The translations under genes and the position numbers were made by a program. A DNA stretch of 5,712 nucleotides from an uncultured Selenomonadaceae bacterium (GTDB taxonomy: Bacteria > Bacillota > Negativicutes > Selenomonadales > Selenomonadaceae): NCBI GenBank assembly GCA_905236255.1, contig CAJOPK010000213.1, positions 1 to 5,712 on the forward strand, written 5' to 3'. The notes under the pieces are model-generated. The model ran no database searches, had not been told where the DNA came from, and saw nothing but the letters and a program-made list of their open reading frames with translations. The number at the start of each line of letters is the position of its first letter. Within the stretch, counting starts at the first letter, position 1. Below are positions 1 through 5,712 of this stretch, in pieces.

Positions 1-1275
1 ACGGGTACCGGTGACGCAATTTTCGCCCGCCGTGACCGTGAGCAAATTTGAAAAATCGACGGCTTCCGATGACTTAATTTCCGAAAGTTTAATTCCGCGC
101 TCTTTTGCAAGCAAGCCGGCATTTACAAGATTTACATGTTCCGTCGCATCAGCCAAAACGCCTTTCAAAACCGAAGTTGAAATCAAAGACGTGTCCTTAT
201 TTGCAATTTTTCCGCCGACTTTGACTTCCAATTTTGAAATCGGATTTTTTTCAAGCGCGGTGACAATTCTGCCGATTCTTTCCGCCAAATCGAGATAGGG
301 CGCAAGTTCCTGCAAAACGTGCGCCGGAATGTGCGGCATATTTACGGCATTTGCAACCGGATTGCCGGTCAATGCGTCTTTAATTCCCGCCGCAACGTCA
401 ACCGAAACTCCGATCTGTGCTTCGACCGTTGACGCGCCGAGATGAGGAGTCAAAATCAGATTCGGAATACCGAAAAACGGCGAATTTTCGTCAAGCGGTT
501 CGGTCGTGTAAACGTCAATCGCCGCACCGGCAATAATTTTTTCGTTAAGCGCGGTTGCCAAATCCGCCTCATTTATAATTCCGCCGCGCGCACAATTTAT
601 AAGGCGCGTCGTCGGTTTCATTTTTTTCATTTGTTCGAGAGAAATCATATCCTTTGTTTTGTTTGTCAAAGGCATATGAACCGTAATGAAGTCGGAAATT
701 TTTACAAGGTCGTCGAGTTCGCAAAGTTTTACTCCCAAATCTTTTGCGCGCTCTTCACTGACGAACGGATCATAGGCAACGACTTTCATTTCAAAAGCCT
801 GCGCACGTTTTGCAACACCCGCGCCGATTCTTCCCAATCCGATAACGCCCAAAGTTTTTTCGCGAAGTTGAACGCCGGTAAACTTTTTGCGATCCCATTT
901 CTTTTGGTGCATTGATTCGTTTGCCTGCGGAATGTTTCTGCTGACGGCAAGCATCATGGCAAAAGTATGTTCGGTTGCGGCGATTGTATTTCCGTCGGGC
1001 GAATTTATTACGATAATTCCCCTTTCGGTTGCGCCGGGAACGTCGATATTGTCAACGCCCACGCCCGCACGTCCGATAATTTTCAAATTTTTTGCGCGAT
1101 CGAGGACATCGGCGGTAACTTTTGATGCGGAACGAACAATAAGCGCGTCATAATTCGGAATAATCTCCAAAAGCTCTTCGTGAGAAATTTTGTCGCGAAT
1201 ATCAACATCAAAATCTTTTTTCAGAAGTTCCGTGCCTTCCGGAGCAATACCGTCTGCGGCGAGAATCTTAAACAT
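1..1275 (-). CDS. serA: D-3-phosphoglycerate dehydrogenase, C-terminus cut by window edge
   Basis: This enzyme oxidises 3-phosphoglycerate to 3-phosphohydroxypyruvate with NAD+, the first committed step of cytosolic serine synthesis. I translated the reverse strand: 425 codons are present, starting MFKILAADGI. The N-terminal substrate-domain half covers about residues 1-98. The NAD-binding Rossmann domain follows with GLGRIG at 146-151 and Asp169 after its second strand. The catalytic set of the D-2-hydroxyacid dehydrogenase family is visible: Arg230 in NCARGG, Glu259 in TTEP and His278 in TPHLGAS. From about residue 320 the intervening allosteric domain of long SerA proteins begins. Long SerA proteins have roughly 525-530 residues, so about 100, including the ACT serine-sensing domain, lie outside the window; this is an edge effect and not a truncation. 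The start is fixed by a GGAGG site at 1289-1285, nine bases upstream. It is the third gene of a probable minus-strand operon, 22 bases after the MsrA-like gene. Identification is firm. Confidence 0.96.
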   Translation of the reverse strand, partial: MFKILAADGIAPEGTELLKKDFDVDIRDKISHEELLEIIPNYDALIVRSASKVTADVLDRAKNLKIIGRAGVGVDNIDVPGATERGIIVINSPDGNTIAATEHTFAMMLAVSRNIPQANESMHQKKWDRKKFTGVQLREKTLGVIGLGRIGAGVAKRAQAFEMKVVAYDPFVSEERAKDLGVKLCELDDLVKISDFITVHMPLTNKTKDMISLEQMKKMKPTTRLINCARGGIINEADLATALNEKIIAGAAIDVYTTEPLDENSPFFGIPNLILTPHLGASTVEAQIGVSVDVAAGIKDALTGNPVANAVNMPHIPAHVLQELAPYLDLAERIGRIVTALEKNPISKLEVKVGGKIANKDTSLISTSVLKGVLADATEHVNLVNAGLLAKERGIKLSEIKSSEAVDFSNLLTVTAGENCVTGTR

Positions 1276-1297
1276 TGAAAAATTCCTCCAATACAAT

Positions 1298-1837
1298 CTA
1301 AAATCTCAAATAAGTTTTCAATTTTACAAAATCTATGTCTGCGGAAGCCTCCGGGTGCTTTTTAAAGTAATGTTGCAAGTCCTCTTCCGCTTCGACAAAA
1401 TTCTTCAAACGTCCGGCGGAGGCATAACACTTCCGGGCAAAACGCGGATTTGAATTCGGATCGTTGACCGTCAAATTTGCGCCCGAAACGTCCGGCTGTT
1501 TGCCGCGATTGGCAATAAAATTCAAATGCAATTCTATTTGAGGTTCATCCTCACCGCTTGTATAGTAAACTCCGACGTTTTTATCTTTGTAAGGATTGGT
1601 GATTGTGAAAAGCACGTCCATGAGCATTGAGAGATCCATTTTTTTCGGATTGAACTCAATCATAATGCCCGGAAAATTTTCAACTTTACCGGTATCCGAA
1701 TCGACACACATACAGCGGTGAACAATTTCGGAATTTATGTAGCCGGCAACGACTTTTACAACGCCCGGAACTCCTTCAAAGACTTCCTGCAATTCCCGAA
1801 AATCTCCGCCGCTGAAATAAATTTTTTTGGTATACAT
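1298..1837 (-). CDS. MsrA-family protein lacking the catalytic cysteine (probably not a reductase)
   Basis: The 179-residue protein resembles peptide methionine sulfoxide reductase A over most of its length. Residues 7-17 (YFSGGDFRELQ) match the MsrA active-site segment GGCFWGVE, then GVPGVV and GY at 32-33 follow. An EFNP turn at 61-64, the VGVYY strand near 88-92 and AEEDLQHYFKKHP near 150-162 match the family's later landmarks. Asp12 stands where MsrA has its nucleophilic Cys, and the usual HAE segment reads NFP at 54-56, so the catalytic Glu also seems lost. The aromatic Trp of GCFWG is Arg. Cysteines remain at 42, 44 and 137, but not at the canonical resolving positions near the C-terminus. 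A GGAGG site (1852-1848) lies ten bases before the ATG. It sits between the pilin-like gene and serA in the same direction. The ORF is intact and not decaying, so a changed function such as binding or regulation is likelier than a pseudogene. Family assignment rests on motif recognition; function is unknown. Confidence 0.78.
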   Translation of the reverse strand: MYTKKIYFSGGDFRELQEVFEGVPGVVKVVAGYINSEIVHRCMCVDSDTGKVENFPGIMIEFNPKKMDLSMLMDVLFTITNPYKDKNVGVYYTSGEDEPQIELHLNFIANRGKQPDVSGANLTVNDPNSNPRFARKCYASAGRLKNFVEAEEDLQHYFKKHPEASADIDFVKLKTYLRF

Positions 1838-1885
1838 TTTTCAAAATCCTCCGTTCGGGAATTTTTAACAGTTCGTTTGAAAAGG

Positions 1886-2272
1886 TCAGGTCCTTTTTGG
1901 CTGATAAAAATCTCCGGCGGTATGTCCGTCCAATGCCGCCCGTTTTTCTCCGTTTGTTTCTTCTTTGAATAAGTACGCCGTTGCATCAATTTTTTTCTCT
2001 TCACCGTTTATATAAGCGGAACCGGTCGGCGGTGCAAGTTTATCGACATCACGAATGTAATCCGAGAGATTTGAAAGTCCTGCGGGATATTGCCCATGCT
2101 CCATATAATAAATTGAAATTGCGGTATCTATTGTTGAGAGGTCGGATTGAATTTTTGCGGTGTTGGCTTTTGTGGTTATCGAAGTAAAGCGCGGTACCGC
2201 AACGGTCGCCAAAATTCCTATTACCACGACCATCAAAATTACTTCCAAAGTTGCGAACCCCTTTTGATTCAT
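1886..2272 (-). CDS. type IV pilin-like / type II secretion pseudopilin
   Basis: The 128-residue precursor has a class III signal peptide: a five-residue leader MNQKG, then FATLEV, giving the G5|F6 prepilin peptidase site and the conserved Glu at mature position 5. A hydrophobic helix runs from about 6 to 26, and Pro27 is mature position 22, the kink proline of many pilins. The amphipathic continuation (IQSDLSTIDTAISIYYMEHG, then QYP) resembles GspG/ComGC-type minor pilins. The soluble domain is small and ends ALDGHTAGDFYQPKRT. An upstream in-frame TTG at 2293 would extend the leader to 12 residues, but the ATG at 2272 gives the classical short leader and has a GAGGGGG site upstream (2291-2285, spacing about 12). 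It would be inserted in the inner membrane, processed by a prepilin peptidase and assembled into a pilus or pseudopilus. No assembly genes (ATPase, platform, peptidase) are in the window, so whether it belongs to a pilus, secretion or competence machine cannot be told. It heads the unit leading to serA. Confidence 0.85.
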   Translation of the reverse strand: MNQKGFATLEVILMVVVIGILATVAVPRFTSITTKANTAKIQSDLSTIDTAISIYYMEHGQYPAGLSNLSDYIRDVDKLAPPTGSAYINGEEKKIDATAYLFKEETNGEKRAALDGHTAGDFYQPKRT

Positions 2273-2503
2273 TGAAATTCCCGTCCCCCTCAAAAATTTT
2301 TAACGCAAGTATTCCCGCAATCGGTCAATTTTCCTGCAAAAAAATTAAACCTTTACAAAAACCCTGCCGACACGGAGTATCGGCAGGGTTAAAGTTTTGT
2401 GACAAATTCCGTTCGTGTTTTTCGGATAAAACAGCCGCATTGCGGCAAACTCATATCTTATGATTTTTGAGGGAGCCGACATGCGAAATCAATTGCCTCT
2501 TTT
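2273..2503 (-). promoter_or_regulatory. long structured leader of the pilin-msrA-like-serA unit
   Basis: If transcription starts from the minus-strand promoter candidate, about 230 nt precede the pilin gene. On the minus strand this stretch holds a GCCGC-ATT-GCGGC hairpin (2446-2434), a possible TCCG/CGGA pair around 2425-2408, and then the strong hairpin with a T-run at 2390-2355. The heptamer TGTCGGC occurs early in the leader (2481-2475) and again in the terminator stem (2372-2366), so an alternative pairing that opens the terminator is conceivable. I compared it by eye with the T-box, SAM, cobalamin, TPP, FMN, lysine, glycine, THF and c-di-GMP signatures and recognised none. It could be an unrecognised riboswitch or attenuator, or a separate small RNA of about 150 nt ending at the hairpin. 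Confidence 0.35.
2355..2390 (-). terminator. hairpin plus T-run (attenuator or small-RNA terminator)
   Basis: AACCCTGCCGA at 2360-2370 and TCGGCAGGGTT at 2380-2390 form an 11-bp perfect stem with a 9-base loop. Read on the minus strand, the stem is followed directly by TTT and then G, making a run of five T's with the stem end, and a second T-rich stretch lies near 2350-2340. On the plus strand it is followed by AAAGTTTTG, a poorer fit. The neighbouring genes point away from this place, so it does not end either of them; it must act on a transcript started further right on the minus strand, or be an unrelated structure. Confidence 0.6.
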
Positions 2504-2509
2504 GGTTGC

Positions 2510-2537
2510 ATTATAAGCCGGAAAAAAATTGGGGCAA
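2510..2537 (-). promoter_or_regulatory. sigma-70-type promoter candidate for the pilin-serA unit
   Basis: On the minus strand TATAAT lies at 2515-2510 and TTGCCC at 2537-2532, spaced 16 bases. The -10 box is consensus and the -35 box matches four of six positions. Transcription would start near 2503 and run left through the structured leader into the pilin gene. It is the best minus-strand promoter I see in the intergenic region, but it was found by eye only. Confidence 0.5.
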
Positions 2538-2553
2538 GCAAAGATTTTTACAA

Positions 2554-2576
2554 CCGGTCGGCAAAAGTTTGACCGG
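2554..2576. promoter_or_regulatory. inverted repeat over the metH -35 box (operator candidate)
   Basis: CCGGTC at 2554-2559 and GACCGG at 2571-2576 are perfect 6-base inverted repeats with an 11-base spacer, a centre-to-centre distance of 17. The right arm overlaps the -35 hexamer TTGACC at 2569-2574, so a dimeric regulator bound here would compete with RNA polymerase. No known operator consensus was recognised. A short chance palindrome is possible. Confidence 0.35.
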
Positions 2577-2597
2577 AAAATAATTTTCCTTTATAAT
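2569..2597 (+). promoter_or_regulatory. strong sigma-70-type promoter of metH
   Basis: TTGACC at 2569-2574 and TATAAT at 2592-2597 are separated by exactly 17 bases, matching 11 of 12 consensus positions. Transcription should begin near 2604, leaving an untranslated leader of about 87 nt before metH. The flanking sequence is AT-rich, and no other plus-strand promoter of similar quality lies between here and the gene. Confidence 0.8.
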
Positions 2598-2603
2598 ACC
2601 CGC

Positions 2604-2690
2604 AACGCTGCAATCCCAAAATTTAAATGTTTTTGGGGGAATCGACTTACCGGGTCATATTGATTGAAAATGTAGCGAAAACGCCGGTAA
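2604..2690 (+). promoter_or_regulatory. metH 5' leader with inverted repeats at the start codon
   Basis: The leader holds a CCCAAAA / TTTTGGG pair (2615-2621 and 2631-2637) and a second inverted repeat, TTACCGG at 2647-2653 with CCGGTAA at 2684-2690. The latter ends on the base before the metH ATG, so folding could hide the start region. No clear Shine-Dalgarno stands before that ATG. I see no SAM-box or cobalamin-box motifs, although metH is often controlled by such riboswitches. The role of the repeats is inferred. Confidence 0.3.
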
Positions 2691-5129
2691 ATGCAAACAT
2701 TGAAAGAATTTTTGGAGAGTGAAAAGATTTTGAAGTTTGAAAATCGCATACAAATTTTTGACGGCGCAATGGGTACAATGTTGCAAGCCGGCGGACTTAA
2801 ACCCGGTGCCTGTCCGGAACTTATGAATATTGAAATGCCGGAAGTCGTCGAAAAAATTCATCGCGAATACATAAATGCCGGCGCGACAATCATAGAAACG
2901 AACACTTTCGGCGCGGGAAGTCTTAAATTGGAACATTACGGGCTTGGCGATAAAGTACGGGAGTTGAATTTTGCCGCCGTACAAATTGCCAAAAAAGCTG
3001 CCGGAAATTTTGTAAAAGTTGCCGGATCAATGGGACCGACCGGAAAATTTATCGTGCCGCTCGGAGATTTGGATTTTGATTCGGCTTACAAAAATTTTTA
3101 CGAACAGTCAAAAGCACTTGCCGAAGCCGGTGCGGATTTTTTGATTATCGAAACCTGCATTGACATTCAGGAAATGAGAGCGGCTTTAATCGCCGCGCAT
3201 GATGCCTGCAATTTACCGGTTATCTGTCAACTTTCCTACACGGAGGACGGCAGAACGGTTACCGGGACGGATCCGAAAACTGCCGCCGTTATTCTGGAAA
3301 GTATGGGAGCGGATATTATCGGCGTTAATTGTTCTTTGGGACCGGAACAACTTTTGCCGGTCGTAAAGATTTTGGCTGAAAATTGTCGCGTACCGATAAG
3401 CGTTCAGCCAAATGCCGGCATGCCTTATCTTGAAAACGGGATTACAAAATTTCCGATGGACGCAAAAACTTTCGGAAGTTGGGGCGTTAAACTTGTCGAA
3501 GCCGGAGCAACTTTTTTGGGCGGCTGTTGCGGGACAACTCCGGAACATATCCGGGAACTTTCAAACGCCGTCAAAAATTGTGAAATCCCGGCAAGAAAAT
3601 TTCCGCAGAAAAAATTGATTCTTGCAAGCCGGAGCAAGACGGTTGAAATTGATAAGGATTTGCCGACGGTTTTAATCGGCGAAAGAATCAATCCCACCGG
3701 CAGAAAAAAACTTGCCGCAGAAATTCGGGAAGGCTCTCTTTTGACGGTGAAAAAAGATGCATTGAATCAGGTTAAAGCAGGCGCGAAAATTCTTGACGTG
3801 AATATGGGAGTCGGCGGAATAGATCAAGCCGAAATGATGGCGCGAGCCGTCCGGGAAATTTCTCAAATTACCGACGCGCCGATTTCAATCGATACCGGCG
3901 ACGAAAAAGCACTTGAAGCGGGACTTCGTGCTTATCCCGGACGTGCCTTGATAAATTCGGTAAGTTTTGAGCCGGACAGAATTGAAAAATTTTTGCCGCT
4001 TGCAAAAAAGTACGGCGCGGCAATTCTGATACTTCCGCTGACAGAAAAAGGTGTTCCGAAAACCGGCGAAGAAAGAGTCGAAGTTGCGGAAAAAGTTATT
4101 TCCGCCGCAAAAAATTCGGGACTTGACGACGGGGATTTTTTGCTTGACGCGCTTGTAATGACAATTTCAGCCGATGCGACGGCTTGCAGGGAAGTTTTGA
4201 AAACTTTGAAACTTTATCGCGAAAAATTCGGTTATCCTTCGACAATGGGACTGAGCAATATTTCTTTCGGTCTGCCGAATCGTCCGCTGATTAACTCGAC
4301 TTTTTTTGCGATGTGCCTTGCCGCCGGACTTGACGCGCCGATTATGAATCCTTACGATGAATTTATGCAAAATTCTTTGAAGGCTTCAGCCGCGCTTTTG
4401 GGGGAAGATCCGAACGGTTTAAATTTCAGCAAACTCGGACAAATGACCGGAACTTTGACTTTTAACACCGGCGAAAAAAAATCCGAAATTGAAAATAAAG
4501 ATACGATTTCCGCAATAAAATCGGCTGTTATCGAAGGAACGAAAGACGAAATTGCCGATCTTGTGGAAAGGGCTTTGAAGGAAGGAAACTCTTCAAACGA
4601 AATTACTTCCGAAATGACCGACGCTATGAATATGTTGGGGGAAGATTTCGGCGCGGGAAAAGTTTTTCTGCCGCAGGTTATGCTTTCCGCCGAAACGATG
4701 AAAATTGCTTTTGACAAGTTGAAGGAAATTTTGCCGGCGGAAAATTCAAAGACCGACGGGACTTTTGTAATTGCGACGGTAAAAGGTGACGTTCACGATC
4801 TGGGCAAAAATATTGTCGGCGCGCTTATTGCAAACAGCGGCTTTAAATTGATAGACTTGGGCAAAGATGTCGATTCCGAAAAAATTGTCCGTGCCGCGCT
4901 CGAAAACGATGCCGACATTGTCGGACTTTGTGCATTGATGACCACCACAATGACAAGAATTGATGAAGTAATCAAAGACTTGAAAACGGCGGGAAGTCGT
5001 GCCAAAATTATGGTCGGCGGCGCGGCTTTGACGCAAGAGTATTCCGATTCGGCAGGCGCGGACGCTTATGCAAAAGATGCCGTCCGAGCGGTAAAACTTG
5101 CAAAGAAAATGATTGCGGGGGAACTTTGA
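2691..5129 (+). CDS. metH: cobalamin-dependent methionine synthase, short form without activation domain
   Basis: The 812-residue cytosolic enzyme transfers a methyl group from 5-methyltetrahydrofolate through cobalamin to homocysteine, making methionine and tetrahydrofolate. The homocysteine domain covers about 15-300, with DGAMGTM at 24-30 and the zinc ligands Cys214 (VNCS) and Cys279-Cys280 (GGCCGTTPEH). The pterin domain covers about 325-570 (GERINPTG at 330-337, DVN at 369-371, SIDTG at 399-403). The cobalamin cap helices run from about 600 to 685. The B12-binding Rossmann domain follows, with DVHDLG at 700-705 placing His702 as the lower cobalt ligand. The roughly 330-residue AdoMet reactivation domain of E. 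coli-type MetH (about 1227 residues) is absent, as in many anaerobe enzymes, so a separate reactivation partner is expected. A TAA precedes the ATG directly and there is no good ribosome binding site. A TTG at codon 14 (2730), ten bases after GGAGAG, is an alternative start that keeps all domains. Confidence 0.95.
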   Translation: MQTLKEFLESEKILKFENRIQIFDGAMGTMLQAGGLKPGACPELMNIEMPEVVEKIHREYINAGATIIETNTFGAGSLKLEHYGLGDKVRELNFAAVQIAKKAAGNFVKVAGSMGPTGKFIVPLGDLDFDSAYKNFYEQSKALAEAGADFLIIETCIDIQEMRAALIAAHDACNLPVICQLSYTEDGRTVTGTDPKTAAVILESMGADIIGVNCSLGPEQLLPVVKILAENCRVPISVQPNAGMPYLENGITKFPMDAKTFGSWGVKLVEAGATFLGGCCGTTPEHIRELSNAVKNCEIPARKFPQKKLILASRSKTVEIDKDLPTVLIGERINPTGRKKLAAEIREGSLLTVKKDALNQVKAGAKILDVNMGVGGIDQAEMMARAVREISQITDAPISIDTGDEKALEAGLRAYPGRALINSVSFEPDRIEKFLPLAKKYGAAILILPLTEKGVPKTGEERVEVAEKVISAAKNSGLDDGDFLLDALVMTISADATACREVLKTLKLYREKFGYPSTMGLSNISFGLPNRPLINSTFFAMCLAAGLDAPIMNPYDEFMQNSLKASAALLGEDPNGLNFSKLGQMTGTLTFNTGEKKSEIENKDTISAIKSAVIEGTKDEIADLVERALKEGNSSNEITSEMTDAMNMLGEDFGAGKVFLPQVMLSAETMKIAFDKLKEILPAENSKTDGTFVIATVKGDVHDLGKNIVGALIANSGFKLIDLGKDVDSEKIVRAALENDADIVGLCALMTTTMTRIDEVIKDLKTAGSRAKIMVGGAALTQEYSDSAGADAYAKDAVRAVKLAKKMIAGEL

Positions 5130-5680
5130 TGAAAAAGTTTTTTGCGACATTTTTATTGACGGCGATTTTGATTTTTTCGACGGCGGATTGTTTTGCGTTT
5201 TTGCCGAAAATAAATTATCAGGCTTACGTTCAAAATGAAGGCTGGTTAAAATCGGTTGAAAACGGCGGTGTTGCCGGGACTACCGGAAGGGCTTTGAGGC
5301 TTGAGGCGATATTGATAAACTTAAACGATCTCGGCAAAAGTATGATTCAATACAGCGCGCATGTCCAAAATATCGGCTGGCAAAAATGGCAAAATTCCGG
5401 CGGAGTTGCCGGTACCGTCGAAAAAAATTTGCGAATGGAAGCGATAAAAATAAAACTTGTCAAGCCTTATGACGAAAAATATGATATATATTACAGGGCG
5501 CACGTTCAGAAAGGCGGCTGGCTCGGTCTTGCCAAAAACGGGGAACCTGCCGGAACTGCCGGCGCGTCCGTGAGAATGGAGGCGTTGCAAATTTTTCTCG
5601 TACCGAAAGGTTCAAAAGTTGAGAATAACAACGGCAAAAGACCGTTCTATCAAAAAACGGTTTCGGCTCCGAAAGTTTGA
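5129..5680 (+). CDS. secreted protein with three ChW repeats
   Basis: The 183-residue protein begins with a Sec signal peptide: MKK, a hydrophobic core at about 4-17, and a likely cut after CFA at residue 23. The cysteine at 21 follows Asp, so there is no good lipobox. The rest is three copies of the ChW module (clostridial hydrophobic with conserved Trp), at about 28-65, 73-110 and 120-158. Each has a Y-x-A-h/y-V-Q start, a G-W pair (Trp39, 84, 131), a central AGT and an R-x-E-A-h-x-I strand. A basic tail of about 25 residues follows. ChW proteins are surface or secreted proteins of clostridia and relatives, often presumed to bind wall or carbohydrate material; no enzymatic domain or anchor is present here. 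The chosen ATG overlaps the metH stop by one base (TGATG) and has GGGGGA seven bases upstream, so it is probably translationally coupled to metH. A TTG one codon earlier (5126) is less likely. Family is clear, role unknown. Confidence 0.88.
   Translation: MKKFFATFLLTAILIFSTADCFAFLPKINYQAYVQNEGWLKSVENGGVAGTTGRALRLEAILINLNDLGKSMIQYSAHVQNIGWQKWQNSGGVAGTVEKNLRMEAIKIKLVKPYDEKYDIYYRAHVQKGGWLGLAKNGEPAGTAGASVRMEALQIFLVPKGSKVENNNGKRPFYQKTVSAPKV
5210..5602 (+). repeat. three tandem ChW modules in the coding sequence
   Basis: The modules lie at about 5210-5323, 5345-5458 and 5486-5602, each around 38 codons with 7-9 codon linkers. They are related at protein level (shared VQ, GW, GG/GE, AGT and R-x-EA positions) but differ clearly at DNA level, so the duplication is old and not a recent slippage product. 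The second and third share AHVQ; the first has AYVQ. Confidence 0.8.
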
Positions 5681-5691
5681 AAAAATTCCGA

Positions 5692-5712
5692 AGGGGGAAT
5701 TTCATTGGGCAG
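5692..5712 (+). promoter_or_regulatory. ribosome binding site and possible TTG start of a next gene
   Basis: GGGGGA-type sequence at 5693-5698 lies about seven bases before a TTG at 5705, which reads TTG GGC and then leaves the window. It comes only 12 bases after the ChW gene stop, so a third gene of the metH unit may begin here. The same bases contain a 7-base inverted repeat (AAATTCC at 5683-5689, GGAATTT at 5696-5702), but no T-run follows, so a terminator is the weaker reading. Too little is visible to name a product. Confidence 0.3.

Noticed and set aside
442..915. Open plus-strand frame of 157 codons opposite serA.
   Set aside because: It is an antisense shadow: the opposite strand encodes serA with all its motifs, and the translated product shows no recognisable domain.
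1884..1902. GGTCAGGTCC-like string resembling the conserved part of bacterial SRP RNA.
   Set aside because: It spans the end of the pilin-like gene, lacks the following GGAAGCAGCC part, and shows no paired stem.
2360..2390. Hairpin as a plus-strand terminator or as part of a SAM or T-box riboswitch for metH.
   Set aside because: It lies about 180 bases upstream of the metH promoter, lacks a clean T-run on the plus strand, and no SAM-box or T-box GGTGG-type motif accompanies it.
2481..2516. Plus-strand 11-codon reading frame MRNQLPLLVAL with a GAGGGAG sequence five bases upstream, a possible leader peptide.
   Set aside because: It lies upstream of the metH promoter, with no plus-strand promoter seen before it, and overlaps the minus-strand -10 box. 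A frame this short with a chance purine run is not enough.
4746..5150. Open minus-strand frame of 134 codons opposite the end of metH.
   Set aside because: It overlaps the B12-binding domain of metH and has no recognisable family features or convincing ribosome binding site.
5129..5200. Lipoprotein signal at Cys21 of the ChW protein.
   Set aside because: The residues before the cysteine are T-A-D, and Asp at -1 does not fit a lipobox; cleavage after CFA by ordinary signal peptidase fits better.
5683..5702. AAATTCC/GGAATTT inverted repeat as a terminator of the metH unit.
   Set aside because: The stem is short and AT-rich with no T-run after it, and its right half doubles as a good ribosome binding site for a following gene.

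Overview
The window looks like a moderate-GC, AT-rich-codon anaerobe of the Bacillota (Firmicutes). The main pointers are a protein made of ChW (clostridial hydrophobic, conserved Trp) repeats, a short cobalamin-dependent methionine synthase without the C-terminal activation domain, strong GGAGG-type ribosome binding sites and occasional TTG start candidates. A Negativicutes or Clostridia relative fits, but no genus can be read from the sequence.

Layout: two divergent transcription units flank an intergenic region at about 2273-2690. The minus-strand unit reads leftward as a small type IV pilin-like protein (2272-1886), a degenerate MsrA-family protein that has lost its catalytic cysteine (1837-1298), and serA, phosphoglycerate dehydrogenase (1275 to the window edge, C-terminus cut off). 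The genes are 48 and 22 bases apart and each has its own ribosome binding site. The plus-strand unit is metH (2691-5129), followed with a 1-base TGATG overlap by a secreted protein of three ChW repeats (5129-5680). A ribosome binding site near the right edge suggests that a further gene follows.

The intergenic region carries a near-consensus plus-strand promoter (TTGACC-17-TATAAT) for metH, with an inverted repeat over its -35 box. It also carries a minus-strand promoter candidate for the pilin-serA unit. That unit would have a leader of about 230 nt containing an 11-bp hairpin followed by a T-run, which could be an attenuator or the end of a small RNA.

Functionally, serA (serine and one-carbon supply) and metH (homocysteine methylation with 5-methyltetrahydrofolate) are linked through one-carbon and sulfur amino acid metabolism. 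The pilin and the ChW protein are surface-directed passengers in these units. The most unusual item is the MsrA-fold protein without the catalytic Cys and Glu, kept as an intact ORF between a pilin gene and serA. I found no mobile element, CRISPR array, tRNA or rRNA.
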